Shown here: positions 34,356 to 42,988 of the stretch, one piece after another
Layout of the letters: each line of letters opens with the position of its first letter
Numbering within the stretch: position 1 is the stretch's first letter
Source of the DNA: Cryobacterium sp. BB307
GTDB lineage: Bacteria; Actinomycetota; Actinomycetes; Actinomycetales; Microbacteriaceae
DNA length: 64,000 bases
Direction: 5' to 3'
NCBI RefSeq assembly: GCF_012274275.1
Contig: NZ_JAANZA010000002.1
Location: 682,001-746,000 of the forward strand
The notes under the pieces: generated by a model
The model's input: the letters and a program-made list of their open reading frames with translations, nothing else
The model's database searches: none
What the model was told of the DNA's origin: nothing
Program-made: the position numbers and the translations under genes

Positions 34356-35021
34356 ATGGTTGTGTCGGATGTTGAGGGCAGCGCCCCTGTCATTGGCGAG
34401 CGTCTGTCGCTCGACCTGATGAACACGTCTTTCTCAACACGCGGCAAGCCGGCGGAGGGGCTCGGATCTCCTGAGCAGGCGACGTCATGGGTTCAGAGGA
34501 TCGCTGGCCGACTTGCAGATGCCGGCGCCACGTCCGCATCCGAGGCGCGCTTCGGCGAGGCGGGACTGGACGACTTGCTCGCCCTTCGCACTGCAATGCG
34601 GTCACTTGCCGACGCTGTCGTCAGCGGCGGAACGCCGGGTGCGCACGACGTCGAACGGATTAACCGGGCGGCCGCCCTGACGCCGCGGTGGTCATCGATG
34701 GCTTGGAATGGCGACGCCCGTCCCGCCATGACGAAGCAATCTGCGGGCGCTCCCGCCGACCAGGTGCTCAGCACGCTGGCCGGAGACGCGGTAGACCTCT
34801 TCACCGGCGCTGACGCCGCCCGGCTGCGCATGTGCGAGCGCCCGGGGTGCGACCTGTTCTTTCTGAAAGACCACCCGCGTCGAGAGTGGTGCACTCCAGC
34901 CTGCGGCGCACGCGTTCGTGCCGCGCGGTCATACCAGAAGCGAGTTCAGCGAGCCCGATCTGCTTCGGCGATCGGGGCTCCCCAGCCGTCTCCTACTACG
35001 CCAGAACGCCGTAGAAGATGA
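34356..35021 (+). CDS. ABATE/CGNR zinc-finger regulator
   Basis: A 221-residue protein of the CGNR (ABATE domain) family of putative stress regulators. The N-terminal domain begins with GERLSLDLMNTSF, and the C-terminal zinc finger has CERPGCDLFF, WCTPACGAR and VRAARSYQ. The family-name CGNR motif reads CGAR here, an Asn-to-Ala change; the four cysteines are kept. After the finger comes a basic Ser/Pro tail. It is divergent from an AhpD-like peroxidase, the probable target. Its 3' end overlaps the convergent CPBP gene by 26 bp. Confidence 0.85.
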   Translation: MVVSDVEGSAPVIGERLSLDLMNTSFSTRGKPAEGLGSPEQATSWVQRIAGRLADAGATSASEARFGEAGLDDLLALRTAMRSLADAVVSGGTPGAHDVERINRAAALTPRWSSMAWNGDARPAMTKQSAGAPADQVLSTLAGDAVDLFTGADAARLRMCERPGCDLFFLKDHPRREWCTPACGARVRAARSYQKRVQRARSASAIGAPQPSPTTPERRRR

Positions 35022-35775
35022 CGTAGTTCATCGCGAGGTTGAACGCCGCGTGGGCGACGATCGCGCCAACGAGCGATCCGGTAAGCATCCGGAACGCGTA
35101 GAAGACGAGCGAACTCAGGAACATTGCGGCAACCCACAGGAGTGCGGGAAGCGGAAGGAACGCCCACGCACCCGCGACGAAGACGATGCCGAAGTGAGCG
35201 AGGTGGGTGACCGCGAAGGCGCCTGCGTCCACGAGCACGGCCGAGCGATTGCCGAGGCGCGACGCGAAACTCTCGTGGGCGATGCCTCGATAGAGGAGTT
35301 CCTCTCCGATGGGGCTGAAGAGCATGCTGATCACCGCGTAGATGATGAAGTACACCAGTCGGTCGGCTTCGGATGGTGATTCAGGCACGTTGGAGTAGGT
35401 TCGCGCGATGTAGGCGAACGGGTTCTGCACCGAAAACCCCCACAGCGCGGTTGTCGCGAAGTAGACAGCGAAGCAAGCCGCGGCGCCCGCCAACGCGGCG
35501 GGCAGCATCCAACGCCAGCGCGACGGGCGCACTACTCCGATGGCTCGCCGACCGGCACGCGTGAGCACGATCCAGGGCAGCACCGCCATCGCGACGAAGA
35601 CGAGACTCACCAGTTGATAGGTGCCCGTCACATTGGCTTGAAGCACGAGAACCATGCGCACCACACCGAACACGACGAGCAACAGGATCCCGGTCCTGAC
35701 ATCGAACGTGAGGACTCGGAGAAAAGGCGCGCGAAAGGCCGGCTTCACGTCTACTTGCTCTTCCAGCGTAGGCAC
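34996..35775 (-). CDS. CPBP family intramembrane metalloprotease
   Basis: A 259-residue protein with seven or eight transmembrane helices and the CPBP (CAAX protease/bacteriocin-processing, Abi) motifs: EExxxR in GEELLYRG, a second histidine in THLAHF and HxxxN in AHAAFNLA. These residues coordinate zinc within the membrane. Family members process prenylated proteins or bacteriocins or confer self-immunity; the substrate here is unknown. The start is GTG at 35775, with TAGGCT 7 nt upstream. Confidence 0.88.
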   Translation of the reverse strand: MPTLEEQVDVKPAFRAPFLRVLTFDVRTGILLLVVFGVVRMVLVLQANVTGTYQLVSLVFVAMAVLPWIVLTRAGRRAIGVVRPSRWRWMLPAALAGAAACFAVYFATTALWGFSVQNPFAYIARTYSNVPESPSEADRLVYFIIYAVISMLFSPIGEELLYRGIAHESFASRLGNRSAVLVDAGAFAVTHLAHFGIVFVAGAWAFLPLPALLWVAAMFLSSLVFYAFRMLTGSLVGAIVAHAAFNLAMNYVIFYGVLA

Positions 35776-35782
35776 GACGCGA

Positions 35783-35788
35783 AGCCTA
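35783..35788 (-). promoter_or_regulatory. -10 hexamer TAGGCT for the CPBP gene
   Basis: On the minus strand TAGGCT precedes the GTG at 35775 by 7 nt, consistent with a leaderless message. Confidence 0.5.
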
Positions 35789-35962
35789 TTGGATGCCGGA
35801 CATCATCCGAGGTCGACTCGTGCTTGGGTTCTGAGTTTGCGGGGAGAGTTCTCGGGCGTTCATTGATCACCATCGAGGTGCGCGTGTCACTCACCCTGCA
35901 GGGGTGACGCCGCCGAGGTTGCCAGTGAATCGAATGGTGTTGACCTCGGATTGGAGCTCGAC

Positions 35963-36337
35963 ATGGAGATCGGCGCAGTCATCCAGACAGTCGGTGAGGT
36001 CGTTGACGTTATGGGAGTCGTAGCAATCGTCCTGGGAATCACCTATTCGATGGTGGACGCGGGAGTGCGCGGACTCCGAAGGCAGCGGCCGATTTACACC
36101 AGATTCCGCCGTGTGCTCGGGCGCGCCATCCTGCTTGGCCTAGAGCTCCTCGTTGCGGCGGACATCATCAAGACAGTGGCGGTGACACCGACCCTCCAAT
36201 CCGTCACCGTGCTCGCCATCATTGTGCTCATCCGGACATTTCTCAGTTGGGCGCTTCAGCTGGAAGTGACTGGCAGATGGCCCTGGCAGAAGCCGACGGA
36301 TGATGAGACGACCGAACCCGTGGAGCGCACGGCGTGA
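35963..36337 (+). CDS. DUF1622 membrane protein
   Basis: A 124-residue protein with three hydrophobic segments (VVDVMGVVAIVLGITYSM, AILLGLELLVAADIIKTV, VTVLAIIVLIRTFLSWAL). The block LGLELLVAADIIKTV followed by LAIIVLIRTFLSW is characteristic of DUF1622, a small inner-membrane family of unknown function. The ATG at 35963 follows GGAG; a TTG four codons earlier is less likely. It precedes the sulfatase gene by 112 nt. Confidence 0.85.
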   Translation: MEIGAVIQTVGEVVDVMGVVAIVLGITYSMVDAGVRGLRRQRPIYTRFRRVLGRAILLGLELLVAADIIKTVAVTPTLQSVTVLAIIVLIRTFLSWALQLEVTGRWPWQKPTDDETTEPVERTA

Positions 36338-36449
36338 CCCGGTGGGCGACCTGCCGCGACATCATCCCATGAGGCTGATGCAGCTGCCGGATGGGGTGCC
36401 GATGATGGCCTCCAACACTGTTTCACTGACGGACCGGGAGGAACCAGCG

Positions 36450-38819
36450 ATGAGTTCCATCGTCACCTACAGCGAGGGACAACCCTTTGCGGGAGTGGTC
36501 GGGCGCACAAGTGGCGAATCCACCCCGGCTTGGCCGACTCCTCCTCGCGCGCAGGACGGAGCGCCCAACGTCATCATCTTCGTCCTCGATGACGTCGGTT
36601 TTGGACAACTCTCAAGCTTCGGCGGGCTCGTCGAGACCCCAGTGATCGACCGGTTCGCGGATGACGGACTGCGGTACACCAACATGCACACGACCGCGCT
36701 CTGCTCACCCTCGCGCGGTGCCATCTTGACCGGCCGCAACCATCACTCGCTCGGATTGGGCGTGATTTCTGAAGTGTCGACCGGATACCCGGGCTACAAC
36801 GGGATCATGCCCTTTGACAAGGGGATGCTGTCGGAAATGCTGCTTCCCCACGGTTACAACACTTTCATGGTTGGCAAGTGGCACCTCTCCCCGCCGGAAC
36901 ACGAGACTGCCGCCGGGCCGTATGATCGTTGGCCCCTGGGACGTGGATTCGAGCGGTTCTATGGGTTCCTCGGCGGAGATACGAACCAGTGGTATCCGGA
37001 CCTCGTTTATGACAACCATTCGGTCGAGCAGCCCCGGCAGCCGGAGGATGGCTACCACCTCAGCGCAGACCTCGCGGACAGGGCCATCGAGTTCATTCAG
37101 GACGCCCACGTGAACGCCCCGGACAAGCCGTTCTACCTGCACTATTGCACGGGTGCTGCGCATGCGCCGCACCACGTGCCCGTTGAGTGGGCCGACAAGT
37201 ACAAGGGCAAGTTCGACGCCGGCTGGGACGACTACCGAGAGGTAGTGCACCATCGCCAACTCGACATGGGCATCATTCCGGCCGGGACGGAACTTTCCGC
37301 CCATGACCCGGACGTTCCCGTGTGGGAGACCATCTCTGAAAGCGAGAAAAGGGTCTACGCCCGGATGATGGAGGTGTACGCCGGCTTTGTCAGCTACACC
37401 GACCACGAGTTCGGACGAGTGGTCAGCTTCGTGGAGGAAATCGGAGAGCTCGACAACACATTCTTCATTCTCATCTCCGATAACGGGGCCAGCTCGGAGG
37501 GTGGCCCGGTCGGATCTCTCAACGAGATGATGTTCTTCAACAACGTGCCGGAGGATCTCGAGGAGAACCTCGAGCGGATTGATGAGCTCGGCGGCCCGAC
37601 CGTCTTCAACCACTACGCGTGGGGATGGACCAATGCCGGCAACACGCCGTTTCGTCGATGGAAGCGAGAGACGTACCGCGGCGGCTGCACCGACCCGTGC
37701 ATCGTCTCATGGCCCGCCAGGATCACCGCTCGTGGTGAGATCCGCACGCAATACGCGCACATCGTGGACTTCGTGCCCACAGTGCTCGATGCCCTTGGGA
37801 TCGACCCGCCGATAACCATCCGTGGTGTCACTCAAGCCCCTCTCGAAGGGGTGAGCTTCGCGCACACCTTCAACGACGCCGACGCTGGTACTGCTCATCA
37901 CACGCAGTACTTCGAAATGTTCGGCCACCGGTCCCTGTACCACGACGGATGGCGGGCCGTGTGTCCGTGGCCAGGCCCGAGCTTCGCAGAAGCCGCGGAG
38001 AAGGGGCTCCGTTACGGCACTCCGATCGATGAAGCGGTTCTCGCCGACATCGAAGCCAACAACTGGGAGCTGTACGACCTTACAAAGGACTACTCCGAGA
38101 CGCATGACCTCGCTGCCGAGAACCGTCCAAAGCTGATCGAGATGATTGGCCGGTGGTGGGCTGAGGCAGGCAACTACAACGTGTTGCCACTCGATGGCGC
38201 CATGCTGCAACGCATGAATGTTGAACGGCCAACGATCGCGAAGTCACGTGACCGTTTTGTCTACTTTCCGGGTGGCTCACCGGTGCCGTTCACCGCAGCG
38301 CCTAAGGTCTACAATCGCCCGTTCACGATCACGGCCGATGTGCAGATCCAAGACGCCGCCGTTCACGGAGTCCTAATCGCCCAGGGCGGCCTGACCGGGG
38401 GGTACTCGTTCTTCGTCAAGGACAACCGACTGAGCTTCGTCTACAACTTCCTCGGACGCGATCTCTTCACCGTCGTTTCCAACGTAGACGTGCCCAGTGG
38501 CGATGTCTCCCTTCGCTACGAATTCGAGCCAACCGGCGAACCGGACTTCGCTGCCGGGAAGGGCACACCAGCGCGCGGACAGCTGTACATCGACGACAAC
38601 CTCGTTGGGGAAGTCGACATGCCGCACACAGTGCCGAATATTTTCAGCACCGAAGGCCTCACCTGCGGTCATGACGGCGGCAGCCGCGTGGCCCCCGACG
38701 ATTATCAGGACGACTTCCCCTTCACCGGCCTACTCAAACGGGTCACGATTGACCTCTCGGGAACCGACCTCATCCCTGACAGCGAAACTGACATGAAGGT
38801 GGCAGTTGCCCGCCAGTAG
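36450..38819 (+). CDS. Arylsulfatase (type I, formylglycine-dependent)
   Basis: A 789-residue sulfatase that hydrolyses sulfate esters. FVLDDVGFGQLS is the metal-binding start, and CSPSRGAILTGR contains C85-x-P-x-R89, the site converted to formylglycine. MVGKWHL, AHAPHH and LISDNGAS are further active-site blocks. The last 150 residues (from about PFTITADVQIQD) form a beta-sandwich domain seen in large actinobacterial arylsulfatases. No signal peptide is visible. ATG 36450 is chosen for its GGGAGGAA site. The maturing enzyme is encoded by the next gene, whose start overlaps this gene's 3' end. Confidence 0.93.
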   Translation: MSSIVTYSEGQPFAGVVGRTSGESTPAWPTPPRAQDGAPNVIIFVLDDVGFGQLSSFGGLVETPVIDRFADDGLRYTNMHTTALCSPSRGAILTGRNHHSLGLGVISEVSTGYPGYNGIMPFDKGMLSEMLLPHGYNTFMVGKWHLSPPEHETAAGPYDRWPLGRGFERFYGFLGGDTNQWYPDLVYDNHSVEQPRQPEDGYHLSADLADRAIEFIQDAHVNAPDKPFYLHYCTGAAHAPHHVPVEWADKYKGKFDAGWDDYREVVHHRQLDMGIIPAGTELSAHDPDVPVWETISESEKRVYARMMEVYAGFVSYTDHEFGRVVSFVEEIGELDNTFFILISDNGASSEGGPVGSLNEMMFFNNVPEDLEENLERIDELGGPTVFNHYAWGWTNAGNTPFRRWKRETYRGGCTDPCIVSWPARITARGEIRTQYAHIVDFVPTVLDALGIDPPITIRGVTQAPLEGVSFAHTFNDADAGTAHHTQYFEMFGHRSLYHDGWRAVCPWPGPSFAEAAEKGLRYGTPIDEAVLADIEANNWELYDLTKDYSETHDLAAENRPKLIEMIGRWWAEAGNYNVLPLDGAMLQRMNVERPTIAKSRDRFVYFPGGSPVPFTAAPKVYNRPFTITADVQIQDAAVHGVLIAQGGLTGGYSFFVKDNRLSFVYNFLGRDLFTVVSNVDVPSGDVSLRYEFEPTGEPDFAAGKGTPARGQLYIDDNLVGEVDMPHTVPNIFSTEGLTCGHDGGSRVAPDDYQDDFPFTGLLKRVTIDLSGTDLIPDSETDMKVAVARQ

Positions 38820-39747
38820 CGATTCTCTTCGTTCATCATCGACCGGGACTCGTGACATGGTGCTCATCGAGGGCGGCGTCCTTTTGATGGGATCGGATGA
38901 GTTCTACCCCGACGAACGCCCTGTCCATCCACGCGAGGTGAGGTCATTCCGAATTGACCGGTTCGAAGTCACGAACGAGGACTATAGGCGGTTCGTTCAC
39001 GACACGGGATATGTCACCGTTGCCGAGCGGGAGCTCAATCCGGCGGATTTCCCCGGCGCAGATCCTGCCGACCTGGTGCCTGGTGCAATGGTGTTCACGC
39101 CCACGCCGGGTCCGGTCGACCTGCGGGATTGGCGCAACTGGTGGCGCTGGCAGCCTGGCGCGTATTGGCGGGAACCGTACGGTCGCGGCTCAACAATCGC
39201 GGGCAGATTACGGCACCCTGTCGTTCACATCGCCTTTGAGGATGCCGTGGCCTACGCGGAGTGGGCGGGGGTACGTCTGCCCACCGAGGCCGAGCACGAG
39301 TACGCCGCCCGCGGTGGGTTGGTCGGCGCGCGTTTCGCCTGGGGTGACGAGCTCTACCCGGCCGGCGTGCCCCAAGCGAACTCGTGGCTCGGGCACTTCC
39401 CGTACGACAACCAAGGGGTAGGAGACGCCGCTCCGGTCGGCTCGTACCCACCCAACGGCTACGGGTTGCACGACATGACAGGCAACGTGTGGGAGTGGAC
39501 CACGGACTACTACACGCCGCGGCATCTAAGACTTACCGACAACCCTGTCGACCCGGGCAAGCGGAAGAACCTGCTCGCCGCTGCGAGCGCGCAGGAGCAC
39601 TCGCCTATGCCTCGGCGCGTTCTGAAGGGCGGCTCCCATTTGTGCTCGCCGGAGTACTGCCTGCGCTTCCGCCCGGCGGCGCGCTCGCCGCAGGCGGAGG
39701 ACACCGGCATGTCGCACATCGGGTTCCGTTGCGCGCTGGATGCCTGA
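38806..39747 (+). CDS. Formylglycine-generating enzyme (SUMF1 family)
   Basis: A 313-residue enzyme that oxidises the sulfatase active-site Cys to formylglycine. Family blocks include MVLIEGGVLLMGSDEFYPDE, VHIAFEDAVAYAEWAG, RLPTEAEHEYAARGG, MTGNVWEWT and the C-terminal KGGSHLCSPEYC, in which C280 and C285 (C-x4-C) match the copper-binding catalytic pair. TTG at 38806 is used because AAGGTGG lies just upstream, within the sulfatase gene; ATG 38857 is the alternative. Overlap with the sulfatase gene guarantees joint expression. It is the aerobic, oxygen-dependent type. Confidence 0.92.
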   Translation: MPASSDSLRSSSTGTRDMVLIEGGVLLMGSDEFYPDERPVHPREVRSFRIDRFEVTNEDYRRFVHDTGYVTVAERELNPADFPGADPADLVPGAMVFTPTPGPVDLRDWRNWWRWQPGAYWREPYGRGSTIAGRLRHPVVHIAFEDAVAYAEWAGVRLPTEAEHEYAARGGLVGARFAWGDELYPAGVPQANSWLGHFPYDNQGVGDAAPVGSYPPNGYGLHDMTGNVWEWTTDYYTPRHLRLTDNPVDPGKRKNLLAAASAQEHSPMPRRVLKGGSHLCSPEYCLRFRPAARSPQAEDTGMSHIGFRCALDA

Positions 39748-39781
39748 GGGAACGCCCTAAGCCGCTCCCCAACCTCGACGA

Positions 39782-40771
39782 CTAAGTGTCCTTTGGCGCC
39801 CGGCGGCCCCAACCTGTGGTCGGCATCGTCGCCGGCGTGCCGAATCGTTGGGCAAGGCTGCCCAGTCCATCGATGTTGATGGTGAATGCCTCCCCCGGCT
39901 CGAGCCATTCGTCGCGGTCCAGTCCGCAGCAGCCGGGGACAGCTCCCATCCCGACGACTGTGCCTGCAGGGAGCGAGCGACGACGAAGGATGTGGGCGAG
40001 CATCCGGGCGGGGTGGAGGGAGTAGTCGCTGGTGGTTCCGGTCCAGGCGGAGCGACCGTCGAACGTCACTGTTACGGCAAGGTCGAGCGGATTAGGCACC
40101 TCGTCTGGGGTGACTAGGTACGGGCCGATGCCGTTGCCGGTGTCGAAGTCCTTGCTGCTGGCGGGGCCGGTGAACAGCATCTCCCCCAGCTGCACGTCGC
40201 GCGCGCTGGCGTCGTTGTAGATGAGGTAGCCGGCAGGTTCGACCCAGGCAGAGTGCTGTTGGGGTTCGGCGCCGGTGACGATCGCGAGTTCCGGTTCGAT
40301 GTCGAGGTAGGCGGTGAAGTCGGGCCAATCGATCGTGTCGCCGGTGCCGCTGATGGAGTAGTGATTGCCCTTATAGAAGCGCAGCGTCTTCGACCGAGCA
40401 GCCGCACGGCCGAGTAGCGCGCCCACCGGCCTGCCCACACCGAATGGCAGGCTGCGGCGTAACAGGGTCCGGGTGGATGCGCGGAGATGCTTCGGACTCA
40501 GACCGCAATCCAGTAGGGCCGCTGGCTGCGGAAGCGGCGCGAGCAACTGCACGTCGTTCAGTCGCAGTGCGGGCTGCGCGGGGTCGGCAACGATCGCCGC
40601 GGCGCGGTCGAAGGTGTCGGGGAGGCCGGCGAGATAGGAGTCCATGGAGTCCAGTCCACGAACGTCATGGCCCGCAGCGGACGTGAAGCGAACGACTTCG
40701 GCACCACGCACCGCGCCGAACGCAATCTCGGCCCGATCTGCTTCCGTGAGCCGAAAGCTCACCAGCTTCAT
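39782..40771 (-). CDS. Fumarylacetoacetate hydrolase (FAH) family protein
   Basis: A 329-residue enzyme of the FAH superfamily, which hydrolyses or decarboxylates beta-keto acids. Metal-binding acidic residues lie in AYLDIEPELAIV, then IYNDASARDVQ, GKDFDTGNG-like SKDFDTGNGIGPYLV and GMGAVPGCCGL near the end. The start at ATG 40771 (MKLVSFRL) is standard for the family. The ATG overlaps the stop of the upstream membrane gene (ATGA), so both are one operon, probably controlled by the divergent TetR protein. Confidence 0.85.
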   Translation of the reverse strand: MKLVSFRLTEADRAEIAFGAVRGAEVVRFTSAAGHDVRGLDSMDSYLAGLPDTFDRAAAIVADPAQPALRLNDVQLLAPLPQPAALLDCGLSPKHLRASTRTLLRRSLPFGVGRPVGALLGRAAARSKTLRFYKGNHYSISGTGDTIDWPDFTAYLDIEPELAIVTGAEPQQHSAWVEPAGYLIYNDASARDVQLGEMLFTGPASSKDFDTGNGIGPYLVTPDEVPNPLDLAVTVTFDGRSAWTGTTSDYSLHPARMLAHILRRRSLPAGTVVGMGAVPGCCGLDRDEWLEPGEAFTINIDGLGSLAQRFGTPATMPTTGWGRRAPKDT

Positions 40772-41259
40772 GACCGACTCCCCCGCACCGCCTGGACACC
40801 GATCCATACAGCGCTGCCCAGCGCGAGCGCCCACTTTGTGCGCGTTGCCGCGCCCGAGAGCGCCGCATCTCTTGGGGTGATGTCGTCGGGCCGTGCGGTG
40901 AACCGCGCGTGGAAGGCGTTCTCGACTAGGTCAAGCACGGCCGATGCCGCCGGTGCCGCGATCAACGCCAACGTCACCGCTCGCGGCTGGGCGGGTTGTC
41001 GAACGGCTCGTCCCGAGGCGATCAACGCTGCCGCATACAGGAACGGATGCAGGGTGTCCGGCCCGAGGTGGCGCTGATATTGCTCGCGTTGCGCAGGCGT
41101 CCAGCCACCCATGATCTTGCGGAAGACCGTGGGGTCAGCAGTGGTCTGCAGCCGTCCGACATCGCTCCCCAGCGGAAGCAGCAGCCGTGCGATGTTCGCT
41201 TGAGACACCGCGAACGCCACCCACAACGCGACGGTGATGCGCTTGTTTTTCCCGTGCAC
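40768..41259 (-). CDS. Small membrane protein of unknown function
   Basis: A 163-residue protein with about four hydrophobic segments (ITVALWVAFAVSQANIARLLL, LHPFLYAAALIASG, AVTLALIAAPAASAVLDLV and a C-terminal one). No family is recognised. It uses a GTG start and overlaps the FAH-family gene by 4 nt. Its promoter region contains the large dyad near the TetR start, so it is the likely first gene of the TetR-controlled operon. Confidence 0.7.
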   Translation of the reverse strand: MHGKNKRITVALWVAFAVSQANIARLLLPLGSDVGRLQTTADPTVFRKIMGGWTPAQREQYQRHLGPDTLHPFLYAAALIASGRAVRQPAQPRAVTLALIAAPAASAVLDLVENAFHARFTARPDDITPRDAALSGAATRTKWALALGSAVWIGVQAVRGSRS

Positions 41260-41275
41260 GCCGATGCCACCCTCC

Positions 41276-41332
41276 TATTAGACCTTGAGTTCAATAACAA
41301 GAGAGCGTACATTATTGAACTGATGTCTAATA
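41276..41332. promoter_or_regulatory. Nested dyad operator for the TetR regulator
   Basis: Two concentric inverted repeats share a centre near 41304. The outer arms are TATTAGAC (41276-41283) and GTCTAATA (41325-41332). The inner arms are AGTTCAATAA (41288-41297) and TTATTGAACT (41312-41321). All four are exact. The right side ends within the first codons of the TetR gene, and the left side covers the promoter of the divergent membrane/FAH operon. This is strong evidence for autoregulation and joint control. Confidence 0.7.
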
Positions 41333-41883
41333 AACCGGTGCGCCGGCGCCTGACGACCGAGCAGCGGCGCCTTGAACTGATTAGATCCGCGGCCCAGTTG
41401 TTGGGAACGCGACCATACGAGGACGTCTCCATTGATGAGATCGCCGAGCACGCCGGCGCCTCCCGAGCACTGCTGTACCACTACTTCCCGTCCAAACAGG
41501 AACTGGCCCGCGAGGTCGTGCAGCATGAGTCAACCGCCCTGCGCGCGGCGATCGAGGGACAAGATCTGCCCGCCGCGTTGGCCGCTTACCTGGACTATGT
41601 CGAGTCGCATCCGGATGGCTACCGACTCCTACACGAGGGCGCGCTCCGTCTTGATAGCGAGATCCGCGGCGTGATCTCGGAGAGCCGAGAGCACGTCGAA
41701 CGTATCGTTTTGGAGCTTCTCGGCACCACAAACCCGGGCCCGGCAGCGCGATTGGCGGTCCGAGGATGGACCGGTTTCGTGATCGCGATCTGCTTGGAAT
41801 GGATCAACGATTCCGGCATCGACCGGCGAACCGTGGAAGCAATCCTGACGCGCTCCCTCGACCAGCTCGTGCATTCCGCGTGA
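41323..41883 (+). CDS. TetR family regulator
   Basis: A 186-residue repressor. The N-terminal helix-turn-helix spans RRLELIRSAAQLLGTRPYED, IDEIAEHAGASRALLYHYFP and KQEL; the C-terminal ligand domain ends WTGFVIAICLEWINDSGID and DQLVHS. The start ATG at 41323 is the only sensible one and falls within its own operator. It faces away from the small membrane protein/FAH operon, the probable target. The ligand is unknown. Confidence 0.92.
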   Translation: MSNKPVRRRLTTEQRRLELIRSAAQLLGTRPYEDVSIDEIAEHAGASRALLYHYFPSKQELAREVVQHESTALRAAIEGQDLPAALAAYLDYVESHPDGYRLLHEGALRLDSEIRGVISESREHVERIVLELLGTTNPGPAARLAVRGWTGFVIAICLEWINDSGIDRRTVEAILTRSLDQLVHSA

Positions 41884-41918
41884 CCTGGTCGCTGACGCAT
41901 CGGGCGAGCTAGAAGCGT

Positions 41919-42614
41919 TCAAACAACGGCCTCAAGCGGTGTCTGTAGTCGCGTGGCGTCAAGCAGGGAGAGGACCGCATTTCGGTCGCCTTGCACCGTC
42001 GTGTCCTCGCTGCTGTCGAGCGGAGCCCCGCCAATTACGAGGCCTTTCCATGCCCGTGTCGTGCTGACAACGCGGGCATCGACGTCGTCGGGGGCGACTT
42101 CCTTCGTGATGGAGGTCCCTTCCTTTGTCACTGTCGCGAGGTATTCGACAGGATCTCGGTCGATCAGGCGGGAGTCTCTTAGTTGAAGACCGACCCGGCG
42201 ACCACGGGCGCCATGAGCGAGTGGCCGCGCATGCGCTCGCATTGCCAAGACGAGGGTGTCGGGGCTCATATCGGCGTCTACCGGAAGCATTGGGGAGCGG
42301 ACAGCCCATAGCGACAGGGCTGTGTTGACCGCCTCGAGCTCGCGCCCCCAGTCGGTGAGGTCGTACAGCATCACGTGCGTAGGCGCCGACGAGGTGTGGC
42401 GCGCCACCACGCCTACCTCTTCGAGATCCTGAAGCCGTTGCGTGAGCACCGCGGGACCAATTCCTGGGATATCTCGTTGTAGATCGACGAATCGCTTGGG
42501 TCCGAGCAGTAGTTCCCGCACAACGATGAGCGCCCACCGCTCGCCAATGAGGTCGAGGCCGTGCGCCGACGCGCATCCGTCGTTGTATGAGCCATAGGTT
42601 CTGCGCGTCGCCAC
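41919..42614 (-). CDS. HxlR-type winged-helix regulator with C-terminal extension
   Basis: A 231-residue regulator. The HxlR DNA-binding domain occupies residues 8-105 (CASAHGLDLIGERWALIVVR, LLGPKRFVDLQRDIPGIGPA, VLTQRLQDLEEVGVV). The C-terminal 100 residues resemble the SCP2/sterol-carrier-like sensor domain often attached to such regulators. It uses GTG with GAGG upstream, and TTGACA lies further upstream on the minus strand. It is divergent from the tandem DUF1905 genes over a clear dyad. Confidence 0.88.
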   Translation of the reverse strand: MATRRTYGSYNDGCASAHGLDLIGERWALIVVRELLLGPKRFVDLQRDIPGIGPAVLTQRLQDLEEVGVVARHTSSAPTHVMLYDLTDWGRELEAVNTALSLWAVRSPMLPVDADMSPDTLVLAMRAHARPLAHGARGRRVGLQLRDSRLIDRDPVEYLATVTKEGTSITKEVAPDDVDARVVSTTRAWKGLVIGGAPLDSSEDTTVQGDRNAVLSLLDATRLQTPLEAVV

Positions 42615-42645
42615 CCTCGAATGTTACTACTTGTCAAGAAGTGCA

Positions 42646-42664
42646 CACTACTGTTTTAGTAGTG
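42646..42664. promoter_or_regulatory. Dyad between HxlR and DUF1905 genes
   Basis: CACTACT and AGTAGTG are perfect 7-bp arms around a 5-nt AT-rich centre. A related ACTACTTGTCAAGAAGT element lies just to the left, so two sites may be present. Placement 31-49 bp before the DUF1905 start and close to the HxlR promoter fits an HxlR operator. Confidence 0.55.
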
Positions 42665-42694
42665 CTATCGATGATCAACGCGAGGAGACCAGCA

Positions 42695-42988
42695 TTGGCG
42701 AACACCACTAGGACGGCACAGCCGATTGACGTCACTTTCAGCGCTGAGGTGATTGCCGACTCGAATAGCGGCTGGCTCTGCGTGCAACTGCCGGACTCGG
42801 CCGAGATATTCGGGACGGGCAAATCAGTGAGAGTCTGCGGCACGGTCGATGGCCACGACTACGAGGCGACCATGCTGCCCGTCGGCGGCGGCACACACAT
42901 GCTGGCCCTCCGGGCTGCGTTGCGAAAGGTTCTGAACATAAAACTTGGCGACGAGGTCGTTGTGCATCTGACGGGCAGGATCGCGTGA
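42695..42988 (+). CDS. DUF1905-like protein, first tandem copy
   Basis: A 97-residue protein related to DUF1905 (small beta-barrel). Key features are TFSAEV, the FGTGKSVRVCGTVDG loop, MLPVGGGTHMLALRAALRKV and GDEVVVHL. The start TTG at 42695 is chosen because AGGAGA stands 8 nt upstream and it gives exactly the length of the second copy; an ATG eight codons earlier overlaps that ribosome site. It is followed, with a 4-nt GTGA overlap, by a clear paralogue. Confidence 0.75.
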   Translation: MANTTRTAQPIDVTFSAEVIADSNSGWLCVQLPDSAEIFGTGKSVRVCGTVDGHDYEATMLPVGGGTHMLALRAALRKVLNIKLGDEVVVHLTGRIA

